From Monarcha castaneiventris obscurior (lineage: Eukaryota; Chordata; Aves; Passeriformes; Monarchidae): 64,000 bases of DNA. Of this stretch, positions 1 to 15,100 are shown one piece after another. The translations under genes were made by a program, and so were the position numbers. Each line of letters begins with the position of its first letter. The stretch's first letter is position 1. The stretch spans positions 13,738,501 to 13,802,500 of the forward strand of contig JAMPIT010000484.1 of the NCBI GenBank assembly GCA_026261815.1, written 5' to 3'. Below the pieces are notes generated by a model. The model was not told where the DNA came from. It did no database searches and was given only the letters and a program-made list of their open reading frames with translations.

Positions 1-3000
1 TTTTCGTACCAGTAGGTTATAGTTGTTTGTATCCTAAAAAGCATTATAAGAAACTAATACTGAAATCAGACTGAATAAAATTTCATCCAGGGTTTAATTT
101 TATGTTCTTTTACTTTGGTCTGATATTAAATGTTCAGCCACAGCAGATTGCAGAGGAATTAATTTCTGGAGTAAATATCACCATAGCACTCATTTCACTT
201 TTTAAAGCATTAGTGCTTTGTAACACAAATAGGGGGAAAAAAATAACAGACATTTATAACAGAAAATGAAGACATTTCTCCTGAAAACACTTTCTTAAAT
301 TCAGTCCCATTAGCAATAATTCACATGTTCTGTTGCAGGCTGGTCCAAGCCTGCACCAAATCAGTTGCTGGTGCTGATAGTTTCTGTCTGGACAAAGGTC
401 CATATTGCAATGGCTGAGTTAATATGTTAACTCTGACAGACTGAATGCAGGGAATTAAGCAGGTTTTTACACTAAATTATTTTTGTCACCACACACATAG
501 ATTGAAAGGAGAAGAAGCCAAATTTACTGTCCGAGATGTTTTCCTTTATACCAGCAGCAATGATATCACAAAAAAGCATTTTATATGATATAAAGAAAAA
601 ACACTTCATTTCTATTTTTTAAAATCTAAATTTTATATATGGCATCACAAGTTTTTCTACATCAGAGCTTTAAACTTTTACAAGGTTGCAATGAGTGAAC
701 CTCTAGGAGTTTATCTTGCCCTGTAACTGCCTTGGAAGACTTTTACTTCAACAAATTAAAATTAACCAGAAATCAAGTATACCATGGATTTATCTTGTGT
801 ATGAGCTCAGTAAATGTAGGAATATGGCAATGGAGCATCTGCCCCAGGACTGGCACTAAACTGTCCTGTAAGAAATGCACAGTGTTTATGCCTACGTATT
901 AATGCCAACTCTCTGAATTCTGGAACAACCCTGCATTTACACCTGAAATACTGAGCATCCTCCTGAGTCCTGCTCTACAGCATAATCAGAATAATGCAAG
1001 ATCAATTTGTGTCTGTGACAGGAAGCACCACATTACACCACAATTCTCATCTTCTCTGCTGCACAACGAAGCTATTTAAGACTTGGTTCATTCATGCATA
1101 ATATATGAAAGGCTTCTATGTTTGTCTTAGCTCTGCCAAAGCATTTTAGTTATGCCATTTAGAAAACCTAGAGCTTGTGTTGACTACATCCTATATCCCT
1201 TTAACTCAGGAAATCCTCAGCAGGGGCAGCTGGACTTTCACCATTTTGCAATTACAGAAGATAATGTTTCTCCTATACCTGCCACACTCTAATGAGCTAC
1301 TAAAGTAAAAACACATATGCCCACAGACTGTCACAATAATATGTGCCATAAAAATGTTTTAAGAACAGGTAACATAAAAGCCATTGTTTCGTACTTTACT
1401 TTTTAATCATTTTTAAAGTATGCTGTATTTCTCTGCTGGTACTGTAAAATAACCACATCCTTTTTGGTGCCATCACCTGACTGCATCATCAGAGGTTATG
1501 ATGACACAACTAATTTCCACTCTTATTGCATATATATATACATAAAGAAGTCTTGCAAAACCCAATCTGGGTTCTAACTGCATGACAAAAACTGACTTGA
1601 AATCCAGTCATTAGCAAATTAATCTCTTAAGATATTTTAATAAACTCCTCTACTCTTCCTTCAGTTCCTACAACACAATAATTCTCAATATTTCTTCATA
1701 ATAAGTGACTTGTGGCACCAAAGCTTTTCAGATGTGGCAACACAGCTGTTAAGTTATTAACGTTTAAAATTTGTATTGATAGAGTGCAAGAAGAAATTAA
1801 AAGTAACCTGGTTCTAGACATGGGGAGAGGCTGACATCATTGCAAATTTCTTGGTGGCTCTCTTAGGGAACAGAAAAATATAAAAGCTAATTCTACCAAA
1901 TTAAACTAAATTCTAAAAACTAATTCTACCAAATTAGACTAAACCAAACTACTATGCTTTTGTCTTGAGTATTTTGGAGAAAAAACCCAAGTAGCTTTAG
2001 CTACAATAGATTAATTTAACTGGTTTCATTTCAATCATCATTTCTAGTGTTCTGAAAGATTAGAATTCTTGTTTTGAAACCCTTACCTTCAAAATAAATA
2101 CCTCATTTATACCCACAATGTATCTTGTGACCTTTTATCTCTTTCATTGTTACTGACAGCTGTAAAGTTCCCCTTGTCTTTGTTTCTTCCAAGGAAAGGT
2201 ACCTGTCCTGCAAACTCATGCACTGAAAGCAGCGAGCACCATAAGGGCTTTCAGCCATCAGTTCTTTAGCACACTCAGACGAGAGAAATGAAAAATTTTT
2301 CTGAAATTTCACCTCAGGTCAATCACAAAATAACCCCTTTGTGTTTTCCTTATATGCTTGCAATGAACATGTAAGTCTACTAAGATGTGTTACATTGATA
2401 AATGTACAGTTGAAAGGTGAAACCAGGTCAGTGTGGATTTCATTAGTTTTACAATGGCAAAGATAAATAATTTGTTTAATTATGGGTGAAAGGAACAAAA
2501 AGCACCATTATGGTTTAAAAATATCTCGGGGGCAAGGCAGTGGATAAACAGAGTAGAATGCAAGATGAAGCACCACACAATGAGTAACCCAGCAGCACAA
2601 AGTAGAGTTAACCATCATCAAGGAAATGCAATTTCCAAAGGACTGAACATAAAGGGCAAAGAAAATCAAGAAGCAAAATTAAAACATCCAATAAAATATC
2701 AGAAAAGCAGGATAAATTCTTTTAAAAGTAGCAAATGTTGGCAAGGAGACAGCCAGACCACACAGGGTATGGGAAGAAAGTGTCAGACAGTATTGATGTA
2801 GCATGGAACAAGCAAATTAATTTCCTCAGATTTCAGTACAAAAGATACAAAACAGTGATCAGGAACGTTATAGGACTTTTTAAAGAGAACATATGTTTAA
2901 AAAAAAAAAAAGAAAAAAGAAAGAACCAAGGTAATTAAATAATTTCACTGAAACTCCAAAAGCAAGAGTTACAATAGCTTCTGGCTTCAAAAATCTATCA

Positions 3001-4045
3001 AGGCACTGATAATCCCTTTGGTGCACACTGTCACTTGGAATTGCCTAAAATAATTAACTGATCTCCATTGCTGCAGCTTCCCAACCACACAGACCTTCTC
3101 CTTAGCCATGAAAAATGGCAAGCCATTCGTTGGAATGTTTATTTGATATATTACATTATAATCATCGGGAGAGAAATGAGGTAATAAAATGTATTTCTCC
3201 CAATTAATTGTGTCCTCCAATGGAGGACGAGGTACTGGGGAAAAGTTCAAAACTGCCACCTGCAGCCGGGAACAGAATGTAGGATACTGCCTCTGTGCCC
3301 ACAGAGATGTAGAGGCTGAAAGAGTTGAACAATATTTGATTATTACTGCAGTAAAATATTCCTCTTTTCTATCTCTTCACATCCATCAAAATTCACATGT
3401 AACAAAGCTGTTTCAACATCCAAAGAGAAGACAGAAAATAAAACCCTGAAGACCTCAAACTATTTTAATCCCAAGGCATTTCTCCGGGATTTTGTTAACT
3501 TTTATTTTTATATTTTGGGGTTGTGTTGATCTAGTTCTGAGGGACTTTTTTTTCACTTTTATCATGCAAAGGTCTGAGTTTCTTCTGAACATTACTTTGG
3601 GTTTACACAAAGCAGCCTGGCCAGTGCCACCTGCATGGTTCACTCTTCGAGCTCAGAAAACAAGGTGATAGATGAGGAGAAGAAAAAGCCATAAGCGTGT
3701 AGCATTTTTTCAAATAAAATACCATTTTTTAAATAAGAATATAGCAACACCCAAAGAACTTAATAAGCTCAAACTACCTGGTCTTTCAAAAACCTGTCAT
3801 GCATCTAACAACATTTTAAGTTCAGTTCTTCGAGTTGTTAACAGAATCTCAGCAATGAGTGTCAGCAGAGAGACAAAAGAGAGCTCCCAACTTCTCTCCA
3901 GCAGCAGCCAGCAGCGATTGCTGGAGGAAAGAACTTGAGAAATAGGACAAAAGCCTTTGGCTGTTTCCTCAGTAAACGATTTCAGCTTATGGCAATCAGT
4001 GTTTTATGGGCTTCCTGATTTAAAGGTTGTCCATTAGTATATTAA
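1..4045 (-). other. CACNA2D3: CACNA2D3 downstream intron, part 1
   Basis: AT-rich intronic sequence with no coding exon that I can recognise. It holds a short TA run at 1529-1541 and an imperfect 33-nt-period duplication near 1887-1943. The open frames here (60-90 codons) have no recognisable domains and no matching splice sites. I looked in particular for the next alpha2delta-3 exon (protein RLVEAAEEAHLKHEF) and did not see it, but a 60-nt exon could be missed by eye. Confidence 0.7.
1887..1943. repeat. Imperfect direct duplication, 24-nt core, 33-nt period
   Basis: The 24-nt unit at 1887-1910 recurs at 1920-1943 with one base difference (ATTAAACT against ATTAGACT). The units are separated by 9 nt. 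This looks like a local duplication, as produced by replication slippage or by filled-in staggered break repair. Confidence 0.9.
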
Positions 4046-4049
4046 TTAG

Positions 4050-4102
4050 CCACCCATGGACTCATCTTTTATGAATTTATCCAATTCCTTATTGAACTTC
4101 AA
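4050..4102 (-). mobile_element. Possible very old CR1 LINE fragment (antisense)
   Basis: The phrase around 4053-4100 (CCCATGGACTCATC, then ATGAATTTATCCAATTCC, then TTGAAC) resembles antisense sequence of old sauropsid CR1 subfamilies as I remember them. It is only about 50 nt long and no 3' end is present. The match is from memory and may be coincidence. Confidence 0.3.
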
Positions 4103-7100
4103 TCAAAAATAAAGATCAAGAGGTTAGGGATTTAATTTCTAGATTATGAGCATGGAGTTATCTAAAAGTAAAAGGAAAATATTTATTCCCATTTCTAAAA
4201 CGAATCATAAAGACTTTTAATTGAAAATTGCTTAATTCACAAATCAAGGTAAAATTTTCATTTTTATATGTCAAAAATATTTGCATTAAAATAAGACGAT
4301 TTAATTTTCTTAAACCCATTTCAAAAATAACACTGTAGTGATATTTTTCAAGTGGAAAAAAGTGAAACTCCATAAATATCCATAGAAGTAACAGAATTAA
4401 GATAAATGCAAAATTAATGACTCAAGAACTACTAATTTACTGGCATATTTACAAAGTGCTAAATTACCATCTTACTACAAGTTATGGGAAATGAGTGATA
4501 AAAGTATGATTTTACTCACAAAACTCAGTTTTTTCAATATAATGGAAAATTATATTGAAATATAAGCCAATCTTTTTTAATTGCAGATGTTATTCTAGCC
4601 TGCTCAGTGTGTTAAAAAGGAGAAAATCCCTGCATTGTGCTAGCCCCAAGGGCATCAAAACCAGAAACTCCACTGATGAAAACAACTGAGGTATAAACCA
4701 GCAAATAAAGACATTTACCAGGGTTCTCCCTTAACGTGCTCCCTACCTGCGACAAAGGTTTGCCACTTACAGTGGTTTTAAACAATGTTTTATCCTTACA
4801 CTTAAGAATTAAAGCATTAACTTTGACTGTCCCCAGATTTTTTTCTGTTATATACAAAGTTGCCCTGTAATCCTTTTGGGGAGGCTGTAGTGCACAGTCC
4901 ATGCTCTGATACACCTGGCAAGGAGGATGTGAGGCTACATGAAATCTCTGAATGCTCCCTAATTCCTTTTCTGCACAGAGTTTGTGCCTTTTGCTGCAGC
5001 ATACCTTGCTTCTCCAGTTCCAGCTTCTTTTTGAAACAAAGACTCAGAGGTACAGAGCAGTTCTTTTCTTTTTGTTTGCATATAATATTTCCACTGCTCT
5101 TAAATGACCCATTGAAAATACAGGGTACGATATTTTTCTAAATTGTAGCATTTCTGTTGTGCTTTGTGCCACAATGATTGCTGTAATTTAAACTTTATAA
5201 TAAAAAAAAACCAAACCCAGGCTAATCAATAAAATTTCAATTTATAGTATTAGTTTGGAACTGGTTATTTCTTACATGAAACACCTTTTTTGTTATGATT
5301 TACTCAAACAATTTGTCCTCCTGGAGTACTTGCACAGCCCAGCTAGAAGCAATCATCCAAGATATGCTGTGCTAGCTTAAATGACAGAGAAATGCACTCG
5401 GGCCAAGAATACACGGCTGTGTATCTATTTATATGGAGGTAAAAGAAATTAAAAAGTGTTCTCTATAATTTATTGTTTGTTCCCTTCATTGCAACCAATT
5501 TTAAAACATACCAAAGGCATAATTACATGGCACTGAAATCAAGATGGTCCTGAAATAAATGACTACACTTTTTCCTACCTTGGCCCCAGCACGAAATTAC
5601 ACAGTGATTAGGACAACATGAGCTACACTATATTCTTCCTTCCAAACATAAAATACCACTAAATCAAAGTTCACACTTCTGCTCTCCCCACCCAGCAGTT
5701 TTTGTGTCTCCACAAAACCGAAAAGCAAACTCCAGCCCAGGTGTCAGGCTCTGCACCTGCTCTCACCCAAGTGTGTTGCAGTTTTTGCCAGAGTTGTGGG
5801 CCTCAGGTGTTCCTGCCACAAATCCTAAATCTACAACATAAATGTATTAAGATTATTTTGGCTGTGTACATGGAAAGCATTGCCTAGACACTTTTGTGAT
5901 ACCTCACATTCAGAGTCCATCTTTGGAGTAATTTAAAATCCATCAACATTTTAATTTTAAACATAATTTGATCAGTCAGTTAAATTGATCAAAGACCGTT
6001 GTTTTAGTAAGAGTCTTTCCACCTCTCCTATCAGCCCTAAAGCTGCTTGATCACCAATGCTAGCAGCTGAAGCACTACAGAATTTGAGTGCTATGAGACT
6101 CAGGTTTCGGCGGGTTTATGTTGTTCCTGGGATGATGCCCTTTTACCCAGAAAAAGCCTCAAATCTATCAATGTGTGCCATGTGTGAGCTACCTTGCCTT
6201 ATTCCCTAGGAAAATGAAAGCCTTGTTTATATTTTACTGAAGCTCTAGAGATTCAGGTTGTTAATTTGAAACATTTTTGCTCAGACACCTAGGTTTGAGC
6301 CAGGAGGTCAGCTTTCTGCAGCCACCATGCACAAGGCACTGATCGCCTACAAACAGGGCAGGAGATTCTCACCCTCTAGCACAGCACACAACAGCAGAGC
6401 ACATTTAGCCCACACAAAATATCAGACCTGAAGTGACCTGTAAGTAATTAAAAAATTTCCCTAAACCGCTGCACAGTCACCAGAGTTTAAAAATCATCCA
6501 AATACAAAAATGGTTCAATATAGTTCGAAGTCCCCACCTCCACTCCCATGAGGAAATAAAAAAGACCAGTGCCCATCATATCTAACTCATTCCTGTCTCC
6601 CATCTCCTTCCTGAGGAGATGTTGCAAGTATTTTTCTTTTCATGCAATGAGCAAGACCCTAATTGGTCTAAGAGAAAGGAAGCCTCTCAGCTTTTTATTT
6701 TGGGGTTTCTGCACTGGATAATTCTTCAGTCTTAAAATTCTCAGACCATTCTGCGCAGCTTTGCCACAGCTCAGTGGAGCAAAAGTAAAGGAGAGGTGCG
6801 CAAGCACCTGTGGAAGCCAGAAGGGAGACTTCTCCAAGACTTACAGGCACATAAAAGTACAGGCTAGGATGACCCAGAAGTCTAACTTGAGCAAACGAAA
6901 CTTGAGCCTTTTTCTTGGTTTTCATCAAAAGGAAGATTAGTTTTAAACATTTGGAATTCTAGTTACAACACCAAATCTGATGTTTTATTGCAGTTGTATA
7001 TCAGACAACTGTTAAAGTACAGTTCAAAACAAGAATATTAACTAAATATTTTGTTAACTCACTCTCAAAATAAGCCCCTGCTTTCCCAGGAAAAAAAAAA

Positions 7101-10000
7101 TGGAAGCATCTTATCTCACTGTTGTTCTGCTTTTGTCTCCCAAAACTGTTTCACATACCACCAAACAGTGATAATCCTGGTGTTCTGATTTAACTCCAGC
7201 AGAAATTGTGACCACCTGAAATTCAGTGCTGCTGGGAAGAGTTTCTTTGCCCCCAGCCTCATCAGCAGCTCCCTGATCAGAGTGCCCTGCGAGCTTAAAA
7301 AGCACAGTGCTAGAGTCTGTGCAGCTCTCCAGTCTTAAAGAAACTGTTCAGCTGGGAGAAGGGGCATGGTGGGTTTATTGTATAAGCTTATAAAGTATAA
7401 TTCTATTAAAATTAGAAGATAAAAGAAATTGTAGTGTCCAGAGAAAATAAGTTGAGGCAGAATAGCTTTTGAACCAGTAGGTGTTAAAAATCCAAAGGGT
7501 GAGAGACAAAGGAAATTTGATGACCAGTGCTGGGCATGTTTGGAATACACAATCAGCTGTTAGAGACATAAAAAATTAACTAGGCTGGAAGAGTTTTAGA
7601 TCAAGCAGGCCTCTTCCTACCTTATTACACTAAAGTCAAACTCAAGAAAGGTGGGAGTGAAGAGGATAAATGGGGTATTTGCCCTCAGTTATCTGTGTAG
7701 GAGGCTTTTCTCTTGCAACAGTGCTCCAGTGGCAGGTCAGGCTGAGCCAGCACAGCCCCACTGGAAACTCCATCGCAGAGCAGAGGGAAGAGTTAATGCT
7801 CATAAAAAACACTAATGATTTCTCTTTACACCTCTTTTCATTGAAATGCTTCTGAGCGCTTCAAAATGAGGAATCACACAGAGATTATAGTCTCTCTCCT
7901 CCTCAAAATATTGATAAATGACCATTCATTAAATCCCTCCAAAAAGCTATTAACAGGCTCCTCCTCACCGCTGCTCCTGGTGCTCCCTCACGCTCTGCAG
8001 ACTGACAGAGGAGCTTGGCATCATTCATGGAATGGAAAAAGGAGGCAGCAGCTTGGAAACCTGCTCTGCACGGATGCAGGCTGAGCATTCTCTCAAGGAA
8101 GAGACCTTTTTTATTTTCTAAGCATTAAATCAAATGAACACCAGGTTTCGGAAAACGGGTTAATGTTACACGAACAGCAAGTTATAGTGCATTTTCTCAG
8201 GAGAGTATTTATAATCAATTAAAAACAGGTATCAATAAACCCTCTAAAATTGATATGACACTGAATATCTATCATTTCTGTATGACAGAAGTACCAGTAT
8301 TTATTTTTATAATTCCAAAAAATAGATTCCATGATACATATTTACAACATGAGGTCGGAATTATAACTGAAAATTGAGAAGATGATAGTTGTGCAAGTGA
8401 AATGAAGTTTTAATTAGAACATTACTATTTGAAGTGACTAGTTTAAATCCCACATTGAGCAGAAAGTTGGACAATATGATTAATTTTGTTAAAATAATTA
8501 ACGTTAATGTAAAGCACTAAAATATGTTAATACCCTAAAACACTGATAAGAAAGAAGGATAAATGAGGCTAATTTATCCTACTTCATTCTTCTAACACTA
8601 CTTTACTGTTTTCTTCCTGGTGTATGAAAAACTATTTTATGTTGATTGCAAAGACTGAACATTATGTACTTTTGCAATGAAGCCTAATACAGGAATTAAT
8701 CTGCGAAGGGGCTGGATTTCCTCACTGTATTTTCAGATAAGTGCTCAATAGTTGAACGCACTATCTTTAAATACTTTTTACTTCTTTTCTTGGCACTGGA
8801 GATGAGACCATCATAATTGTCTCCAGCAGCAAATGCTTTGAAGCTTTCTCTACAAGTCTTAATTTTCTTCCTTTTTATCTTATGGGTACTTTTTCTTTTT
8901 TCTAAATTCAAACTTAAAGAAATTCACTAAGTTTCCTAAGACTGACTAGACCATGGACTCTTTTTTTTTCTTTTAGCATACAAACATGCCAGGGATTTAA
9001 AGACAGAATAAGTCCAAAGATGGTTCAATTGCTTTACTTTTTTGTAAATATCTATTTCAAGCTGCACCAAGACAAGGAAAGCTCCACGTTTGCAGGTCTG
9101 TAGCAGAGTGTGCTACAGGAGTGATGCATCAGGGGGCTCCTGGATACTGCACATCCTGTACATGACTCCCTGGAAATCTTGACTAACTCATATCCCCTGA
9201 AACATCTCCCTGAAGTTTTCAGTGGTTTTCTTTTCATTCTCTCCCACTGAGTTTTTTCATGTTTCACCTCTTCCCCCCTACTAGTACCTGTTTCAAAGAA
9301 CAGCTCCCTGACAGCTCAGCTAACCTGGGTTTTAGGACATATGAGAGTTAAATATTTAATCAATGCATTTGGGCTCCCTGCTATGATTCAGAGAAGTCTA
9401 CAGACAGAAAAACTAACTTCCATTAAACCTGTCTGTTCCATATTTATTCCATTGCACACATAGGGTGGGTATGAGATAAACAGGTTGCACCTTTTTCATT
9501 CATTCCTCTTGTCTGCCAGCAAATGCACCTGAGGACAGTCTGAGCTCTCACACCATAGCCATGGCATGGGAATGAAGGTTAAGGAGAAAAGAAGCCCACC
9601 CACACTCCAATAAAAACAGACTTTTTTCCCCTCTTTCAGAATTAATAGCACTCTCTGTTTATAAATACACAAATTTCTTGGCAAACTCAAAGAACTAAAA
9701 ATGTGGTATCTAGTTGATCCTCACTGCAATAGGTTTGCCAATTCTTCATTTGTTGAATATCCTAAATTCTACACATTTACCAAAAGCAATCCTCAAGGCC
9801 AATAGCAATAAAGAAGCAAAAAATATTTACTGTGGCTTCAAATATTCTCCAAATTATGACTATCAACGTCATGAATTATGCTATTAAACACTCTGCTGTC
9901 AGTGGATTGCTAACCATCTTTTCATTTTCCAATGTATTCTAATTTGTAAAACAGTAAAAATAAAGCTCTTAATGCTTTCAAGAACACAAATTTATTACTG
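4103..10000 (-). other. CACNA2D3: CACNA2D3 downstream intron, part 2
   Basis: AT-rich intron with no exon, RNA gene or clear transposon seen. Small patches are somewhat GC-richer (about 7200-7300 and 7950-8090) and carry overlapping chance reading frames in several frames, which argues against coding. Nothing else stands out. Confidence 0.65.
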
Positions 10001-12130
10001 ACATAAGAAGGAAACAAGTAAAACTATGAGCAAGTCAAAATGACACCAAAATTAACGAGCAACAATTACAGTTAAAATACTAAATGTGAATACAAAAATA
10101 TTTCTGAAAACCTTTAATTTGCTGGCAGTAATTAACACAACTGTAGCCATCTCTCCTTTATTCATTATGTCTTTATTCTGTCATTTAAAACTATTTATAG
10201 TGATTCTGGGTTGATTCACCATAATTTCCTTCCACTCACAACCATTTATAATTTTTTCCCTCAGTAATTTTATAAAATTAACATTGAGATTCTTTTTTTT
10301 TTTTTTATTTCCATCTGCTGATGAAAAAAACCCTTTTCTTACTGTATTTATAAAAAAAAAATCAGGGGCCAGTACAGCCCCCGTTGAGCTGCAGTTTTAA
10401 AGTGTGCACATTGATATTCATTTTCCTTCTAATTCTGCAGATGTAAATAGCTCAGTGAAGGAACTTAGTTTATTCTATCTTTGAAATAGTGAGCCTAGAA
10501 AAGGAATGAGTTTTGACATTTAAGATCTATTTCTGTTAGATTATATGAATATAAAATATGAATGATTGTTTGCTTCTCTTCTCAAGAATGCTCTTCCCAA
10601 TCTAGCCTTGATCAAAGTCATAGAAAATCAGAATGAAAATACAGAGCAATAAAATACACAGTGGGCATTCAAGCCAGTGCACATTTAAAGCAGTCTCCAA
10701 AAACAAAAAAAATCAGTTCAAGATTCACCTGGAATATTCCTCACTATTGTCTTGAATGGGGATGAACTAATTCACATACTAAAAATGAGTTAAATTCCAA
10801 GTACACTCAAGGCAAGAGTAAAGTACTTAGAGGTGGTTTGCAAATTCAAGCTACAATTATTGACTACTATATTCAGTATGGTTTTTTTATTGTGCTTTCA
10901 TATACCCTATGGAAATATTCTGTAGCGCTCTAAATATAAAAAAAAACTCCTCTCTTTAGGAACTTTCAGCTTTGAAATACTTGCCACGATCTTTCTGTTC
11001 ACCAAACCAAGTTCATTTTGTGCTCACTAACACATCACTTTAAATAAAAATTAATTTTATCATCCAGGACACAAATTCACCAGTATTTGCTTGGAAATCT
11101 CTGAATGCAGTACATGCTGTTTAATACTTTGCCTGCATATATGTACATATACATGCAGAAAAACAATAGTAAGTTGCATCTGTTGATATTGCACATATAA
11201 ACCCCAAAATGCACACCTAAAGATCTGTACCCACACCAATACACACGTGCATACTAAAAGGTGCCACCATGTATGCATATGACCAAGCACAAACATTTCA
11301 AACACATACATTACTTTAACTGTGCATAAACAGTATCATCCTAATAGTAGCTGAAAAAAGCTTAAAGGCTGGTGTCAAAATCATCAGTGGAAAAAAATCC
11401 ATTTCTCTTCACTGCAGATGTTTGTTAAATGTAAATGCTGATATTCTACTCCTTGGAAGAACATTTGTCTGCATGTGGAATTTCATGATAAAAAGCTTTA
11501 GAGTCCCAGGTTTCTCTAGATAAACCCCACTGGTTTACTGATGCATGAATGCACTGAAATTGAATTACTGTATAACAGCAATTACTTTTCACAGTACAGT
11601 TATAATGAGAATCAGCTTCACAATGAACACCAGGTAGCTATAGTAGGAAAAGTTAATAAAGAGAAGCCTCTTATTTGCATTTTCCACTGCAGCAAGGGTA
11701 GCTGCCTTAAAGAAAAACCATCCTTAACACTTGATTTGCCATCTTACCAGTGAATCAACCATCATTTTTATAGGCTCTCTTTACTTGCAAAGAAATATTA
11801 ATGAAAATCAAAATTTTAGTGCACAGCTAAAGTTATAATAATAGCTTTTTGAATATTCCCTAATAATTTGCTTATCTTTCATTTTGCTTTCTTTTTCACT
11901 TCACTCTAGGCTTCTTTGACTTATGCCTATTATGCCAATAACTAGGAAAAGTAAAAGCACCAAATAAACAATTTTAACTCCACTTCTTTTTCACCATCAA
12001 GTTTGTTGCCACAGTCATTTTTTTACTGAGCGTTATGTCACAGTGCTTCATTCCTCTTCAGTTTCAAATTAGTAGAGTCACTGAAATATCATAAAACCTT
12101 CTAAAAATTGTATTAAAAAAAAAAAGTCAC
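10001..12130 (-). other. CACNA2D3: CACNA2D3 downstream intron, part 3: TAAT-rich stretch
   Basis: Noncoding sequence. The part between about 10,020 and 10,620 is unusually rich in homeodomain-like TAAT/ATTA cores and has a non-repetitive texture, so it could hold conserved noncoding sequence. This is only an impression from composition. A T11-12 run lies near 10292-10305 and a TA/CA-type alternating stretch at 11137-11155. Confidence 0.45.
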
Positions 12131-12134
12131 AGGT

Positions 12135-12178
12135 TTTAAGACTGATCAAGCAAACCTTTAAGACTGATCAAGCAAACC
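12135..12178. repeat. Perfect 22-nt tandem duplication (two copies)
   Basis: The 22-nt unit TTTAAGACTGATCAAGCAAACC-type occupies 12135-12156 and is repeated without change at 12157-12178. Perfect identity suggests a recent slippage or duplication event, so the copy number may vary between individuals. Confidence 0.95.
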
Positions 12179-15100
12179 TCCTATGAGTGAAATCACTAAA
12201 AGTCCAGGAAAAGTAATACAAAAAGTGACAGCAGACTACACAAGGGTCTCATAGGGATTATTTGTGTTTGGTTGTAAAAATTAAAACCACAGCTGAAGAG
12301 TGCAAGAAACATTTCCATGTCTGTCACCTTACGGGCAATAAGATTTTTCCCATCTCAAGCATCATAATCTTAAAAGTAAATGGATACATTTACCTTTGTC
12401 ACAGATGGAAACAAAACATCAGCGGCGTTGAATCAAAACCACTGCTCAGGGATTTTAACTTAATTCATGTCACAAATACTTCAAAACAAAATATGAAGTC
12501 GCCTGCCTGAAATTCAGTCCAGCAGGGCAGCACGAGGAAGGAAACAGTTAACAGGCATACCCTGAACTGATATAAACCCAAGGTAAATAGTGAACACTGG
12601 GGAGAAGGAGGGGGGAAATAAATGTTGCTTGCAAGGGTTTCCATCAGTAAGTAGATGACAAAAGGTTATATAATTGGTTTACTACTTTCAGTTTTCCATT
12701 TATCTTATGTATCTGACAGAACAAAAATAGGACATTCTGTGATAGGATAATTGCATACTGAATGGTAATTCAAACAGGGGATGAATATGATAAAAATCAC
12801 ACTGAACCAACTAATCACTATGAAAAGCGATGAGAGAGAAAGATAAAAATTCATCCAGAACATTAAGGGAGAGGAGGGAAAAGACAGTTCAAATGTGATT
12901 AGTAGCTTCAAACAAGTTCATATGTTTGAAAGCATCAAGCAAAACCACAACAACAAGAGAAAAAAAAAGGCAAAACCCGAGGCCTTTCCAAGCCATCCTA
13001 TTTTTATATTTCCAGGTCTTTTTTCTTGGCATTTTCTATAAACCAAACATTTTCTGTACTATGAATTTCTGAACATTTGTCACAGTGTGCTACATCTGCT
13101 AGAACCTGAAGAAGCATGTTTAACCAAAAATGTTTTTGGATATAACACTTCAATCAACCACGGATTGTGATGTCTACTTGAAGCTAATTCAGTGACTGGT
13201 GTAGAGTAACAATTGGGCATAACGTTGGAACACATTTTCTGAGTCTTTGTATTTGAGCCCTCACGATCCTGTCCCCATTATTTCTAAGGCTGAGAGATAT
13301 TTTGTAAGGTATTTTTCATTTAATAGTTCCTCCAACATTACCACCAATATATCTGACATATTACTCTGAATTCTACACTTCAGTGATCTTGCACAAGTTT
13401 CCATCAAAAGCTTATGTCAAAATTCTATTATCTTAGAGACAAGATGATCCAGTATCAGGATGGGACAGAGGTCTTAAGCCCACAGGAGCTTTCTAATTCC
13501 CATTTCACCTCTTCAGATATGAGGGGAAAATAAGTTGTGATGTACCAACGATGAAACTTATGCAAAACCTGCATTTTACCAAAGGATTTTGTACTTCTCA
13601 GGATGCAAATTACTAAGCACTACTTACTACCAGAGCAGAACAGGTCACTCATTCCATCTCTAGCATCAAGAAGGACCAATTTATATAATTATGCCAAAAT
13701 TAATGACTTCATTGGAAAGTACACTAAACAGATAATTTTTAAGAGAAGTGACCCTGTCCAAACCATGCTTTTAGCTTCCTTTCCAAAGATGGAAACCTTC
13801 CAAAGAAGGCTCTGGGTTTCAATCACTTTTTCCAGCAATAAAATCCATTCACTCAAGATTACACGCATGGTTTAACTTCACAGAATTTGGGCTCATTTTT
13901 ACTCAGAGCATGGTGGTCTATATCAATCCTGTATTTTTTCCTCCTTAGATAAAAGCACCGTCTGTATGAAGAGACCAAACCTGTTCTAAACCTTTGTTAT
14001 GAAGCTCTAATTGAGACACAAACTGCTCTTCCCTACCAGCACTCCTCACTGATGGAATTCTATTCCCTCACCAGCCAAGTGTGCAGCTCACTGGTCACCT
14101 CTCACTCTGAACAAGTGCTGCTCCAAGAATGCTTTGTTCACATTATCATCTCAGGGGAGCAGTTTCCTCTGCTAAGAAAGAAGGAAAAGAGTCCTCCCCC
14201 TTCCCCAAGTCAATATTCTTCAGGCTTCTGGAAGCTGTTGCACACATATTAAAGTGTAGTTTTTCCTCTGAAAAACACACTGTAAAAATAGCATTGCGGG
14301 GTTCCATGTTTATTGTCTTTCTCTGCTTCCCTGCCAAGTGTGCTCAGTTTTACAAGCTGAAATATGTTTTACTTCACTGACAGCCCTGAAAATTCAGCCT
14401 CTAAAATGTAGCCAAATTCCTTCCTCCCTTTTGCACCATGACAAATAGTACAATGCTGAAGGTGGAATCGTATCCTCAGCTACACAAAAGGAATCCCTGT
14501 CCTCGGGTGATACCTCCAGCTCCACAGTGGAAACATGAAGATCTTCAGCTCAATTGAGCAGATAAATCTGGCTGAAATAGAGCAGCTGATGGTAAACAGC
14601 ATCACCATAATGTCCTGTGAATTTGCTGATAGCAGGGATGAGACAGGATATATTGTTTCAGGCAGTCACCCCACTTTCTAGAAAAGAATAATGCAAAAGG
14701 AAAACGACAACAGGAAGATTTCTTATTCTTCTGAACACACTTGTTACAACAAACTCCTGTTAGATAAAAATAAAACATAAAAGTCTGAACTTTTCTTGGG
14801 TTTTATAGTATGTCTAATAGACACCAAAGCTACTACAAAAGGAGGATCAGAATGGAGATTGAAAAAAACAACAACAAAAAAAGACAAAAACACAAGAACT
14901 TACAGATGTACAGAGAGCTGTCTAGTTACTTAATGATAATTTATAAGCTGCCTGTCTGAAGAGTGATGTAGTACTTACCACAATTAAAGGAGTTTTGGAT
15001 TTAGTCCCATTTTGAAGAGTTTGCATCTTTTTCTGAGCTAAAGGACACTTAATGAACTAAGATATGTCCCTGCAATACTATTTTTATAATAGTGAGCACT

